Source: Plumapathes pennacea
Lineage: Eukaryota > Cnidaria > Anthozoa > Antipatharia > Myriopathidae
NCBI GenBank assembly: GCA_964036295.1
Contig: OZ038468.1
Location: 10,860,183 to 10,924,182, forward strand
Direction: 5' to 3'
Length of the DNA stretch: 64,000 nucleotides
Shown here: piece after piece, positions 1 to 10,600 of the stretch
How the letters are laid out: each line of letters starts with the position of its first letter
How positions within the stretch are numbered: the first letter of the stretch is position 1
The notes under the pieces: generated by a model
What the model saw: the letters and a program-made list of their open reading frames with translations, nothing else
The model's database searches: none
Told to the model about the DNA's origin: nothing
Made by a program: the position numbers and the translations under genes

Positions 1-165
1 TTACATCTACTGCAGATTACCTCTTTCTTTGTTCCAGCAACCCATCAATGTCATATTTTAGCCATGTTCCAAGTTACAACTTTTACTCCACAAAAATTCC
101 TGAAAAAGAAAAAACAAACAAACAAAAAAACATGTTCTATTTTATTGTTTACTCGCAGTGGCAAG
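1..165. repeat. Repeat P, copy 1, left piece
   Basis: The first about 120 bases are almost identical to 45,041-45,160 (shared words ctgcagattacctctttc and cccatcaatgtcatattt). After about 165 this copy departs from the other until about 2010, so 1.85 kb of extra sequence sits here. No gene is seen. Confidence 0.75.
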
Positions 166-374
166 GCTACATAGTATTTACAAAATACCCCATACTTGGC
201 AATATTATGTTTGCATAGTCACTGGCAACCACCCCTACCCCTAAATTTTTAAAACATAAAATGAACATTCCCCTATAATTTATTAAAGCATTATATGAAG
301 CGGATATACTGTATAAAATAATGTGGACACATGCAGTGAAACTTGACCAACCCTAAGTTTCTGAAGCATTATAT

Positions 375-1005
375 GGACATGAACTACAGTAAACCACCCC
401 ACCCCCTGTAAGTCTCTGAAGCATTATATGGACATGAGCTACAGTGGACCACCCCACCCCCTGTAAGTTTCTGAAGCATATGGACATGAGCTACAGTGGA
501 CCACCCCTCCCCCTGTAAGTCTCTAGAAGCATTATATGGACATGAGCTACAGTGGACCACCCCACCCCCTGTAAGTCTCTGAAGCATTATATGGACATGA
601 GCTACAGTGGACCACCCCACCCCCTGTAAGTTTCTGAAGCATATGGACATGAGCTACAGTGGACCACCCCTCCCCCTGTAAGTCTCTAGAAGCATTATAT
701 GGACATGAGCTACAGTGGACCACCCCACCCCCTGTAAGTCTCTGAAGTATTATATGGACATGAGCTACAGTGGACCACCCCTCCCCCTGTAAGTCTCTGA
801 AGCATTATATGGACATGAGCTACAGTGGAACACCCCACCCCCTGTAAGTTTCTGAAGCATTTGGACATGAGCTACAGTGGACCACCCCTCCCCCTGTAAG
901 TCTCTAAAAGCATTATGTGGACATGAGCTACAGTGGACCATCCCACCCCCTGTAAGTTTCTGAAGCATTATATGGACACGAGCTATAGTAAACCACCCCA
1001 GGACT
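375..1005. repeat. Minisatellite, 12 units of about 50-57 bp
   Basis: Twelve tandem units share a core reading ggacatgagctacagtgga followed by ccacccc and ccctgtaag. Three unit variants alternate (starting ctctgaag, tttctgaagcatatgg and ctctagaag), giving a 163-bp higher-order repeat at 431, 594 and 757. Apparent minus-strand reading frames here are only the repeat read through. A single related unit lies at about 2080 and 45,250. Confidence 0.9.
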
Positions 1006-1044
1006 TTTAACTCATATTCCACTTAGTAGATTTTTATACTTAAT

Positions 1045-1240
1045 TATAAAGACACAAGTGTTTTACTGGAAGATATACCGTGCGTAAAATCCATACGAAA
1101 CTACGTCCAGGACCCGAGTGGTGTATTTTCCATATCCTCACTAGTGAGAATATCAATGGCATCATTTACCACTTGCACAGTTGTTTGTGCATTTTCTCAT
1201 AAAAGGCAAGTGTCTGTTGTGGTAAAAACAGTATTTTACT
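1045..1240. repeat. Foldback MITE fragment (left half)
   Basis: Matches the MITE at 38,672-38,961, including gtgttttactgga and tgtgcattttctcataaaa. Its right half is found at about 2010-2035, so about 770 bases separate the two halves in this copy. Confidence 0.6.
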
Positions 1241-1503
1241 TGCAGCAAAATCGCACTATATGAAGACTCCAAGCGGGTCGCCATCTCGATATTAGTTTGT
1301 TCGTCAGTCAGTCTGTCATAGGGCGACCTTTTAGGCCAGGTGCCTAAGCAACAATGACGTAATAATAATGACGTAACATCTCCGCCAGTGTTTTTACTGA
1401 CATTCGGAAAAAAAAAAGATTTGAACGAAGCAACAATTGTATGTTACTGCGTTCACGAAAATGAATTTGAAAACTGGAAAACTTGAAACAGAATAGTCTC
1501 GCG

Positions 1504-1815
1504 AAACTCATCTTCAAAAGAGAAGGGAACAGGCACTTCAAGAGCAAAAGCGGGCCGAAGAAAAGACTCCGCAGAGAAAACAGCGCATGAATGCCGATCG
1601 AAAGCGACATGAACAGAAGCGGGTAACACAGACAGCTCCGCAAAGAGAACAGCGCTTGAAAGCGAATCGAGACCTTCAGGAGAAAAAGCGGGCCGAAGAG
1701 AAGACTCCGTAAAGACAACAGCGCATGAATGCCGACCAAAAGGGACATGAACAGAAGCGGGTAACACAGACAACTCCGCAAAGGGAACAGCGCTTGAAAG
1801 CAAATCGGGAGCTTC
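1504..1815 (+). pseudogene. Arg/Lys/Gln-rich repeat coding remnant, Helitron-like N-terminus
   Basis: The plus strand encodes two tandem copies of about 46 residues rich in Lys, Arg and Gln (EQKRAEEKTPQRKQR, then KRVTQTAPQREQRLKANR). A TAA replaces CAG between them and the frame ends near 1858. Arrays of this kind resemble the repetitive N-terminal region of animal Helitron-type Rep/helicase proteins; that assignment is by pattern only. No helicase or Rep motif is visible, so this would be a broken fragment. A tandemly duplicated low-complexity exon is the alternative. Confidence 0.35.
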
Positions 1816-3306
1816 AGACGCCGTTTTGTGTTAAACTCAGATTCTTATTTAGAAAGGAAAAGCAACAAAGGTTAGTCAGTGGAAATTGAACAATCACCGT
1901 GACAAATATATTCTATCCCGTATAGCTTGTAACTCGATCACTTCAAGAATGTATTAAAATCTGTATGCTGATCATTTTCCCTCAAAGTATTGTGTTACTA
2001 CGCTTCTGTCTACGATTCATATCTTTGCGCCACCGTGTAATATCCTCGATGTATGTATTCTGATACATACAACAACATGTAATGAAGCTAAACCACCCCA
2101 ATCCCTGTAAGTTCTTAAAACATAACACATGTATGATTTTCTGTGGTGTAGTGACAACATTACTTTAACCCTTTTACACTCGAGCTCATTAGGTACAGAT
2201 TCTCCCAACCTCCTATCAGAAGAAACTATATTAGCAGTGTAGTGAGAATTGACAGCTAAATCAACTTTCACCTGAGCAAACTATCATATTCTTCATACTG
2301 TATGGTGGGTCTCTGGTGAGAAGCAAAGGAGAAAATTGAAGTTGATCACTCTTGGAAGTAAAAGAGATTGACTGAGTAAGGTAAAAAAAAAAGTCACCTT
2401 CTCCCTTGCCTTTTCACCACAGATACACCTGTATTAGGTAAAATACAGAATGAATAAAATAGAAGCTTTAACTGATTAAAGAGGCCTTCTCAACCACACA
2501 GGGCCCTTTGTGCACTGAAAACCTTAATCCTTTTCATTTTTAGGGCCCCTAAAGTTGATTACATCTGCCTCGTTTGACAAAAGAAAAATTAGTTTCCTTT
2601 TGCCTAAAGTGTTACTTAGTACCTATTTTGCCACTGATTTATTTCATTTTTGTCTGTTGGGAACAAAAATTTGGTATTGGATTTTCTTCACATTTCCAGA
2701 TGTAAACAAGAACATTGAATTGGCTGCAGAAAAGGCCTCTTTAAAGTCACTCACAGAAATTTAGGGTTACTGTTGGATGAACTTCTTTAGATATCAGTAT
2801 TCTCTGTTAAGTGGTGTACAATATACTGCACCTTGGTAAATGAATCCATTGAACAGACCTCTTCTTTCTGCCATTCACATGCACAATCTGCACTTTTACA
2901 AAATCTATGGGACTGGTAATGAATATTGTCCAAAAACTCCTGCTGTCACATTCCTGACTTCCTGAAAGAATGAAAAAGTATTAAACCCAGCACAGCTATA
3001 GTTACTTTTATGTGAACAACAAAATAATATAAATTATTGGCATGGTACAGATTAGTGTAATTATTTTATTGTATTTTTTCTCAAAGTTTCTGTCTACACA
3101 TTTTAAAATATTCTTACCAGGAAACTTCAATAAATTGGAAAACATTAATATTACACAATCAGCAGTAATTAAAAAATGCAGATAAGATAATAAGATAACA
3201 CCAGAAAAAAATTAAGAGGCTACTAGCTGTCATATAGAATATATACTAGACTACCTTCAGACATTTTTGTTCATTTTCAGTAGAGCAACAAATGAATTTT
3301 TTGCAC

Positions 3307-3412
3307 ACATGTACTGTAAGCCCGCCTTATGACCACTGCGTTACGACTACCTCGTTAACACGACCAATTTTTTTTGGCCTGTTGGTGGTCGTATTAACGA
3401 GATTCCACACTA
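3307..3412. repeat. Palindromic MITE (acgacc family)
   Basis: Inverted halves around ccttatgaccactgcg and ggtggtcgtattaacgag. The same element lies at 54,692-54,781 in the other P copy, with a clearer fold. Confidence 0.55.
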
Positions 3413-3606
3413 TACCTGAATGTGTGCATAAAGCCTGGTATAAAGCATTGCTGTGATTTTCTAATGTAATTTTTTAAATTGAAAAAACTTAGAAAGAAAT
3501 GGAAAACAATGAATTAATGATTCATTCAAGAAGCAAATGAATAGCATAATTTTCCATCATTGAGTGAAAGAACCTTCAGGTCACTTGTAACAATGGCAAC
3601 CTCATT

Positions 3607-3663
3607 TCCAGGCTCTTTCTCCTCCCTTCAGGAGCAGGGAGCAGGAGAGGAAAGAGCCTGGGA
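3607..3663. repeat. Hairpin MITE with AGGCTCTTTC arms
   Basis: Left arm ccaggctctttctcctccc pairs with right arm ggagaggaaagagcctggg around a loop of about 17 bases. Copy 2 at 54,969-55,023 keeps the fold although the arms differ in sequence. Confidence 0.6.
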
Positions 3664-3687
3664 TTGAGGTCATAACAATAGTAGGTA

Positions 3688-3982
3688 TACGGTGAAACCT
3701 GGATATAATGATGGCCAAAAGACTGGGAAAATTTGTTTGTCATAACAAGGTTCCACTTCCATACATTTTACTGCAACTGGGCTGTAACAGGCCAAAGAAT
3801 ATTGTATACAGTGAAACCTGGATATAACGATGGCCAAAAGACTGGGAAAATTTGTTTGTCATAACAAGGTTCCGCTTCCATACATTTTACCATAACTGGG
3901 CTGTAACAGGCCAAAGAATATTGTTTGTTATGTTGTATTTAGGTTTTCGTTACACAGAGATTCGTTATAAGGTTTCACTGTA
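3688..3982. mobile_element. mariner-type MITE, partly duplicated
   Basis: A full element runs from tacagtgaaacctgg (3807) to aggtttcactgta (3982), with inverted ends bounded by TA as in Tc1/mariner elements. The segment 3688-3806 is a direct partial duplication of its left part. The counterpart at 55,048-55,237 has only one copy. Confidence 0.7.
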
Positions 3983-4786
3983 CATCAAAACATTTTATTT
4001 CTAACCTAATTCAATACAGCCCAAACACAAAAAGATCTGAAGAAATAATATAATTATAATGAAGATTTATTAATTCTCCCATCCAATTTCGTCCATAAGT
4101 CCAATTTCAATTTGCCTAAGGCAATATGGGCATGACAATACTGTACTACTGCATGGCAATAAGAGAATTGTTTTATAAAATGCTCCCCAAACCAAGAGGT
4201 TCATTTACAGCAATGCACCGATCAAATTGGACTGTTAATATCACCACCCTGGCATACCTAGGGCATTTGACACCCTCCCCGCCAAACTGCGGGAAGTTTT
4301 GAACTAATTTACTCGATCGCACACGTGCATCATCAATAATTGTATTCACAAAATACAATCACTTTCCACATCTAATTACAGAAAATTGATCGACAGTGGC
4401 CCAGAGAATGGTCACTTGCCCTTCCATTTTCCGTACATATGGGGCATACAAATGGCTTTTTGGGCCCAAGGGTAGGAAATTTGACCGCCAAAAACTCCAA
4501 AAGTTCAAATGCCCGTGGGGGAGGGGATGTAATACATACAAATTGACGAGCGCATTAGTAGTTGTATAACACTTGTACACACAGTCAGCTACTTTCCTGC
4601 TGTATTAAACTACAATATTAAATATTATTAGTGAAGAGAAAATGGCACGTGCACATCTCATGCTAATCGGACTTTCGAATTTTCGAGCAAGATGAAGAAG
4701 AAATGTTTCTCAAAATAAATCCACGTGTTAGGTGATTAGACTATTCATTTTACAAGAAAGATAGGCGTGTTGAGTATTTTCCGTAC

Positions 4787-4915
4787 CTGGTCATTAGTGG
4801 TGTGAACATCACACGGCTGATTGCAGCAAAATTCCATCACACAACGACACAACGGCCAAACACCCAACGCTGATTCAGCCGCATTTTCAGCTCCTTCACA
4901 ATCTCCATCCGTCAT
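4787..4915 (-). CDS. Putative first coding exon, Cys-rich hypothetical protein
   Basis: The minus strand has an ATG at 4915 followed by 43 codons with no stop, ending in a good splice donor (ACCAG then GTACGG). The peptide begins MTDGDCEGAENAAES and then has a cysteine-rich stretch (CRCVMEFCCNQPC, six Cys). It is not recognised. A CCAAT box and a ZNF143-like element lie 140-170 bases upstream, which supports a real transcription start. Downstream exons were not found and may lie beyond the left edge. This exon lies outside the repeat P copies, so it is unique in the window. Confidence 0.45.
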
Positions 4916-5044
4916 TTTTGATTAATTGTAGCTGCAGGATTATCAACACAGCTTTGCTTGACCCTTTACAGCATCTACTAACTCGACCAATACAGTATTA
5001 AAATAAAAACTGAAGCCTCGACTGTGCAGCAACGGTACACACTC

Positions 5045-5095
5045 ACTTTGGCCCCAATCACGCTCGTCGTGCACTTCCCAGCATGCACCAAGGGT
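5045..5095 (-). promoter_or_regulatory. CCAAT box plus ZNF143/SBS-like element
   Basis: Read on the minus strand, the segment has GCATGCTGGGAAGT (5073-5086), close to the core of the ZNF143/Staf element, followed by GATTGGGG, an inverted CCAAT box. It lies upstream of the ATG at 4915. Motif knowledge comes from vertebrates; use in this species is inferred. Confidence 0.4.
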
Positions 5096-5119
5096 TGCAA
5101 GAGTGGGTGTACAACTGAC

Positions 5120-6757
5120 TACATCGACTTTCGTTCAAAACTCAAACTAGAAATCAAAAGGCGGGTGACTTCTTGACGATTGATAAGAGGGATTTATAGA
5201 ATATTCAAAAAATATCACTTTCTCGCTTCATGCAAAGAAGACATGTAGCCAATAGAGCTACAGTACTTAGTGATAATTATACCAGGGGTAAAGGCGATAC
5301 TTTTTGTGTACGGGGGCCGTATTTATTCGTTAAATTAAATTTGGATATTTGTGATTAATGCCGATTTCTTTTGCATTGTTCGATACATTTCCACCGCTTT
5401 TTAGGAAACTGGGAAACCCTCGCGATCGTTGACACCAATATAAAGTAGAAACGAACGTGCCCAGTTTAAGTTTTACTTTAATTGTGCTCTACTCATTACA
5501 CGCACGCAAGCGACCAGCTTAAACTACCAAAACGAAACGAAGAAAACAACTAATACAACAACACCTTAATTAAAACTAACGTAAACATGTCAATCCCAAG
5601 CTCAAAATACATATTCTCCCAACGTTTTAAGAAGAAAATGTATGAGTGATGTAGTGAAAACTGAGAGCTTAATCAGCTTTCATGTGAGCAAGGTATCCAA
5701 TGACAAGATCTCAATACTGTATCATATCTTTAGACACTAAAAAGCTAAATATTAAGAAAACTAAACTTGACCACTCTTAAGAGTGGATAGGCTAATATAC
5801 AATCATAATAAACTGAAACCAAGAGATACTCTCTTGACCGAAACTAAATATTTTCAAGTCACTTAGGTTTTTTTCTTCCATTTGAAACTTCTGCAAGTTC
5901 AATCTAGTTTTGAAGTACCAGGCAATCAACGGAGTGAAAAAAGAGAGTCAATTATCCATTTTGAACCATTAAAGTCAAAGTTTGTTTGGAAACAAACAAG
6001 AGTTCATTCACAAGCGGCGGCTGGTTGCCTTTGTTTTCAACCGAGGCTCAGAGTAAAATCTTTTGCTATGAAAAAGAGTTTTGCGAGAATGTAAAACAAT
6101 TTTCATAAGAATTCGCACTAGACCTCGTCATGTTTGAAACAGCGGCAACTAGTATCTCGGAAATGGCCTTTTTGTAATTATTAATAGAGAGAGTTCAGTT
6201 ATAATAGCAAGGGATATGTTGTCACTTCATGACTATTTCACTTTAAACACGTCCTTCGACAACGTCTAGGACGCGCAGTTTTCAACGTCTAAACATAAAA
6301 TGTTAAGTCTGCATCAGTCAATCTCAGGCCTAGAAAATCTAACATGAAAATGCGCCTTGGCACCAGGGCACTTGAAACTCTCTTCTCACAGTAATCTATC
6401 ATAATCACGTTTGTAAATCATCAGCTACAGTACATCTGGAATCGATTAAACCTTTCACTCCTAAGCTCAAAATCCAAATTCTCCAAACGTTTAAGATCAA
6501 AACGTAGTAATAACGCAAAAGGAACTCATAGTTTAATCAGTTTTCATCTTTGAGCAACCGGTATCGAAAGGCAAGTTCTCCATACAGTATGATACACCTT
6601 TGACGAGAAACTGAGTGGAAAAATTGAAGTTGACGACTCTTGGGCATGAAATGGTTAAGCCGTCCGCTTAGACTCGGTTCTTTTGTCTCAAAAGTCCAAC
6701 AGGCCTGAAAAACGGTTCCTGAACACACAGGTGAAAACTCAAATCCTCAGATGTTTT
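5120..6757. other. No gene seen
   Basis: AT-rich sequence. Short frames at 5882-6094 and 6537-6728 show no domain, splice support or repeat partner. Two blocks (about 5600-5790 and 6460-6660) share words such as gaaaactgagagctta/ggaactcatagtttaatcag and look like old diverged repeats. Confidence 0.5.
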
Positions 6758-6996
6758 TCTTTGGATGCCAATGCGCTAAAAAAACGCAATCTGACTGATA
6801 AGGTTTAAACAAATTTAGAGTTCAAAATCGTATTTAGGGGGGTAGGGTGGGGATTTAGCTAATGCGTGTCTTTCGTGTCTTTGGATGCCAATGCGCTAAA
6901 AAAACGCAATCTGACTGATAAGGTTTAAACAAATTTAGAGTTCAAAATCGTATTTAGGGGGGTAGGGTGGGGATTTAGCTAATGCGTGTCTTTCGG
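6758..6996. repeat. Exact 120-bp tandem duplication
   Basis: Two consecutive copies with a period of exactly 120 bases appear identical over about 118 bases, from ttggatgccaatgcgc to gtgtctttcg. Each holds a G-rich tract ggggggtagggtgggg. The identity implies a very recent event or an assembly effect. Confidence 0.9.
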
Positions 6997-7380
6997 CCTG
7001 CTGCAACCTTCTTTCTATCATTATTGCAAATTAACAAAACGCACTATTTTTACCCACCTCAAATATCCCGATAGTTAAGCCAGATTTGTAATGATCCAAC
7101 TTGAAAGGAGGCAGAAACCGCTCTAATGCCCTCTGGGGGAGGGGGATGGTGGGCATTAGGCTCGTAATTGACTGATGCCTGATGATATAACTTATGTAAA
7201 AATCAGAATTAACTTCCTGTATAAGGTAAAGTATTAGGAAAACTACTAAATTAAGTAATCTATGGAATTTGATGTCAAAACCTGCTGCAGCTGTGTCTAC
7301 ATGTCTACATGTCGCTTGCGTGGTTGGTTTAAATGGTTTGTCTATAAATTATGCAAGAACTTAAACTGTTTGCATGTGAA

Positions 7381-7688
7381 CTACTCCTGGTAAAACACCT
7401 CGTACTCGTCACATTTGAAGTTGTAAGAACCAGCGAGCAGTTTTCTGGCCTCAGGACTTTTCCAGATGTATCCGTTTGGTGGTTTGTAAGTCCTGCCAAG
7501 ATCTGAGCGGGAGGTTTTGCTGACATTACAGCGATTAGCAATGGCGAAATCATCCCAACCAAAGCATGGTCCCCAGCTGTTCCAGCTTTCCATGGCGGTA
7601 TGCCGGTTTCTGTAGGTGAACATCTTGAACTGCTCATTTAAATGGTTTTTCAGCGAAAACAGAAATGCCCTGTCGCTGTAGGTTCCCC
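7381..7688 (-). CDS. Exon 7: C-terminal half of TLDc domain and stop
   Basis: Acceptor CATCACATACAG at 7689. The exon reads GTYSDRAFLFSLKN, then FGWDDFAIANRCN, and ends CDEYEVFYQE before TAG. FLFSL-N, G-DD--I and the C-terminal D-YEVF are TLDc hallmarks. The repeat-derived sequence at 7750-8046 joins this frame only by chance. Confidence 0.8.
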
Positions 7689-10600
7689 CTGTATGTGATG
7701 AGAATAAGTACCAGTCAAGACAATAAAAACTCACCGGACACTGACACTGTTCGAGGGAGGAAGCTGAACTTAGCTGACACATGCGGTTTGGAAATCTTTT
7801 ACATCTGATAAATGTACAATCATTTTAATACAATGTTTCGTTGCTGGGGGAGTATGAACGAAAAGTACCTACAGGGGTGAGGAAGAGATAAAATGTACGC
7901 GGAGAAAGCAGGGAGGAGGTGGCTGTGCACGAGGTTTGTGCGATTCTACGGCACAAAGGGCTAGGTATCCACATGTGTTTGAAAAAGTTTGTCATAGTCA
8001 ATGTTTCGTTATTAGAAACAAATTTCAGTGCTCGTTCAATTAACATTTCAATTTTTTTTTTTTTTTTTTTTTTTTACATTCTTGATGCGACAGTGTTGTC
8101 ATACTTCAGATAAATCAGTAATAGAGACTTTAAGCACCACGACGTCGAGACACGACGACGACGACCGGAAGTCATATGGCCACTTTTTGGCCTTACTGCG
8201 CATGTCAGTTTGATATTGACGTCGTCGTCCTTTCGTCCACGACTTGAAAGCTTCGGTTTTGGCGTCATCGTCAATAGGTAAGGCTCTTATCGGTTTCTGT
8301 TTGAGTTTCCTATCTAGTTTAGCTCAAAGTGTGATCTATATCTTTCAGTGAAACATCGCGTGAAGTTTATACGACGATTCCAAGGCCTTTTCTGTCATAA
8401 TAAAAGTGCTGAATTCTCCTTCGCTAGGGAATATCAAGATGGACGGAACTGCAGCCCCGGAGAGGAAAAGCATGTAAGTGAATCATGCCAAATACAATAA
8501 ATCTTTCCTGTTGTGCCTTTTGGAACCCCTTGCGACTTGCTCTGCCGCCGCCGATGACCTTTACCCTTGTTCGTCAAAAGCGCGTGTTTACATTTCACAT
8601 GTCGCAATATAAATGTACAAATGAGCGAACGTACACGCAATACTACGGTGACCGGGTTATTTTAATTTCTATGTGAACTGAGTTTTCCTTTTCGCCGGTT
8701 TTTCTGTTCATAGGAATACAAATTTTCATTGGACCGAGCAGCATACAGAGTCCTTCAATTCCATCACAAACGGATCGTTGTTGACACTGGAAGGTCTCCG
8801 GTATTTGTAAGTGACGTGCGAGGAGAGGAATGTGGTGCTTGTGGACACGAAACTCAGCAAAGCATTCAGAGTCTTCCACTTGATCAAGATCAAACGCAGG
8901 GTACGAATCGTGTGGAAAGTCGAGATTCGTAGACTGGTGTACATCGTACAAATGGACGAACTCCTCGGCGTCAAATACATCGCCGACGTAGCACCAGAGT
9001 AGCAAATCTTGGATCTCTCTAAAATACGTTTCTTGAACTGGATATTTAATAAAAACAATAAACTTTTCGGAATTCTTCTCGTCGTCGTCGTGCGAGTCGC
9101 GCCGCTTGCTTAAGCCCTTTTTTTCGCGCCAAGAACGAGGTCCTCGTCTCAGGCCTCTTTAAGGTTATGACGTCAGAACACGTCGTCGTCGACGAAGACG
9201 CGGTATAAAAGGAGAGGTGCCTAAGGTTTCTCGCCTTCAGTTGTCAATCAACCGCCGTCCGTGCCGGACGCTCTTATGGGATCTCTCTGTGAAATAAAAA
9301 TTGTTCCGTCATTTGCCATTATACGTGTGAATCTGTAGAGTTCAGGATATACCATTGTAAATATAAGAATTCAGATGTTGAAATGATGGAGGAATGTGAT
9401 ACTGAGGTTATCGGTATACAGAAAAGGTCACTCAACGTCTTGCCACTTCAAAATAAATTTTCGACACAGGCGCCCGAGCCGACGCAAATATACATGGAAA
9501 TTTCACAAGACCGCAAGTAAACGATTTTAATGTATAAAGTAAAGCCTAGATTAACGCATACCCGGATTACCTGTGTCTCTGATGGGATTTTGAGACATTT
9601 TAGCCAGCTTTACACGGAAGGGAAGCCGTGTGAAAACAACACGGCTGGAGTTTCCGATTACCAACGGTCTTAGCTCAAAGCCCGATAAATACGTTCAGAA
9701 TGGTCAGAACTCCGTCAAATCCCACCAAGCACATCTAGCGATAAATTCTTGTCGATATTCCGTCTACTGAATTTTAAAATCCGTCAAAAAGTCGCCATGA
9801 AATGATTCTCTTGCAGCTCGGCTTGATGTTGATCGACTGAAAACTATAACCCGCGGCGTTCTTCAGCCGATCGACGTTTCCTCCCTGCTATAGAATGATT
9901 ACTGGTCGCCACATCGAGAAAAACAAATCCAGGAAAGCAAAGAGTCGTTGCCGAAGAGAAACGGAAGCAACAACTATCGCTGTAGCGTTGATCGAGCGAT
10001 AATTGTAACTCTCGTTGCTCGACACAATGCTACATTATATTTTTGCGCAATTACAATTTAGATGTCCGCGCATAATATCATGAAAACACTGCTTCTTAAC
10101 ATATCTAGCAATAGAAGGCTCAGAAGGCCGAGGAAGAACCCGGAGACGAAGAAGTTCGAAGCGCGAAATTTGAATCGTACAACGGCTGTTCTCCCAGTGA
10201 TGTAAAAAGTCAATAAACGGGCGTAAAACTTCACAGATGCTTTACAATGAAGAGCTTCCATTTCTTTACTCTAAGAGAGGAAATCAAGGCAGATTGTTAG
10301 TTTTTATGTGAATTTCTCGGAGAGCATTTTGACCGTTGCCAGCCATTTTGGTCAGTTCACAGTTTGAATACTAATTAAGGGGCGGAGCATTCCCTTTTAT
10401 AGCGCGTCTTCGTGTTTAAAGTCTCTAATAGTACTGACTTGGTAGACCTGAATCCGTAATGAAGCCCCACAGGAGGTCGTGGGTTCAATTCCCACGCCCG
10501 GCAGTAGTTAGAAGGTTTGGGAAGGCAACTCAACTATGGGGCGCCAACTGTAAAAATATTATTTAGCGAAATTTCAGCGATTTTTTTGTCATTTAAGCTA

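Larger units (their letters stand above)
2010..4590. repeat. Repeat P, copy 1, main body
   Basis: Runs parallel to 45,170-45,787 and then to 54,104-55,600. Shared landmarks are gggcccctaaagttgattac (2544), cctcttctttctgccattc (2858) and caaacacaaaaagatctg (4023). No open reading frame over 75 codons is credible. It contains several small MITEs listed separately. Confidence 0.85.
8124..10425. mobile_element. PIF/Harbinger-like non-autonomous element
   Basis: Ends are inverted repeats: GAGACTTTAAGCACCACGACG on the left and, on the minus strand, GAGACTTTAAACACGAAGACG on the right. TAATA flanks both sides (8119-8123 and 10426-10430), and repeat R at 57,914-57,918 has a single TAATA with nothing inserted. 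The true TSD may be the 3-bp TAA-type of Harbinger, with extra terminal identity. It holds a truncated Harbinger-type transposase frame on the minus strand, a possible small plus-strand exon and internal TATA promoters. About 2.3 kb. Confidence 0.8.

Noticed and set aside
384..1022. Minus-strand frames of 85-88 codons with repeated GGGVVHCSSCPYNAS
   Set aside because: They are the minisatellite read through. The repeats vary in length by non-multiples of three and no start or splice context is conserved.
1344..1803. Minus-strand 145- and 116-codon frames
   Set aside because: Opposite the Lys/Arg-rich repeat; Leu/Ser/Phe-rich text without domain.
7825..8046. 73-codon minus frame as part of the TLDc gene
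   Set aside because: It belongs to repeat R, shared with 57,650-57,880, and the TLDc exon has its own acceptor at 7689.
10431..10515. Functional tRNA gene
   Set aside because: Only the T-arm and the 3' acceptor strand are present; no matching 5' acceptor strand or D-arm.
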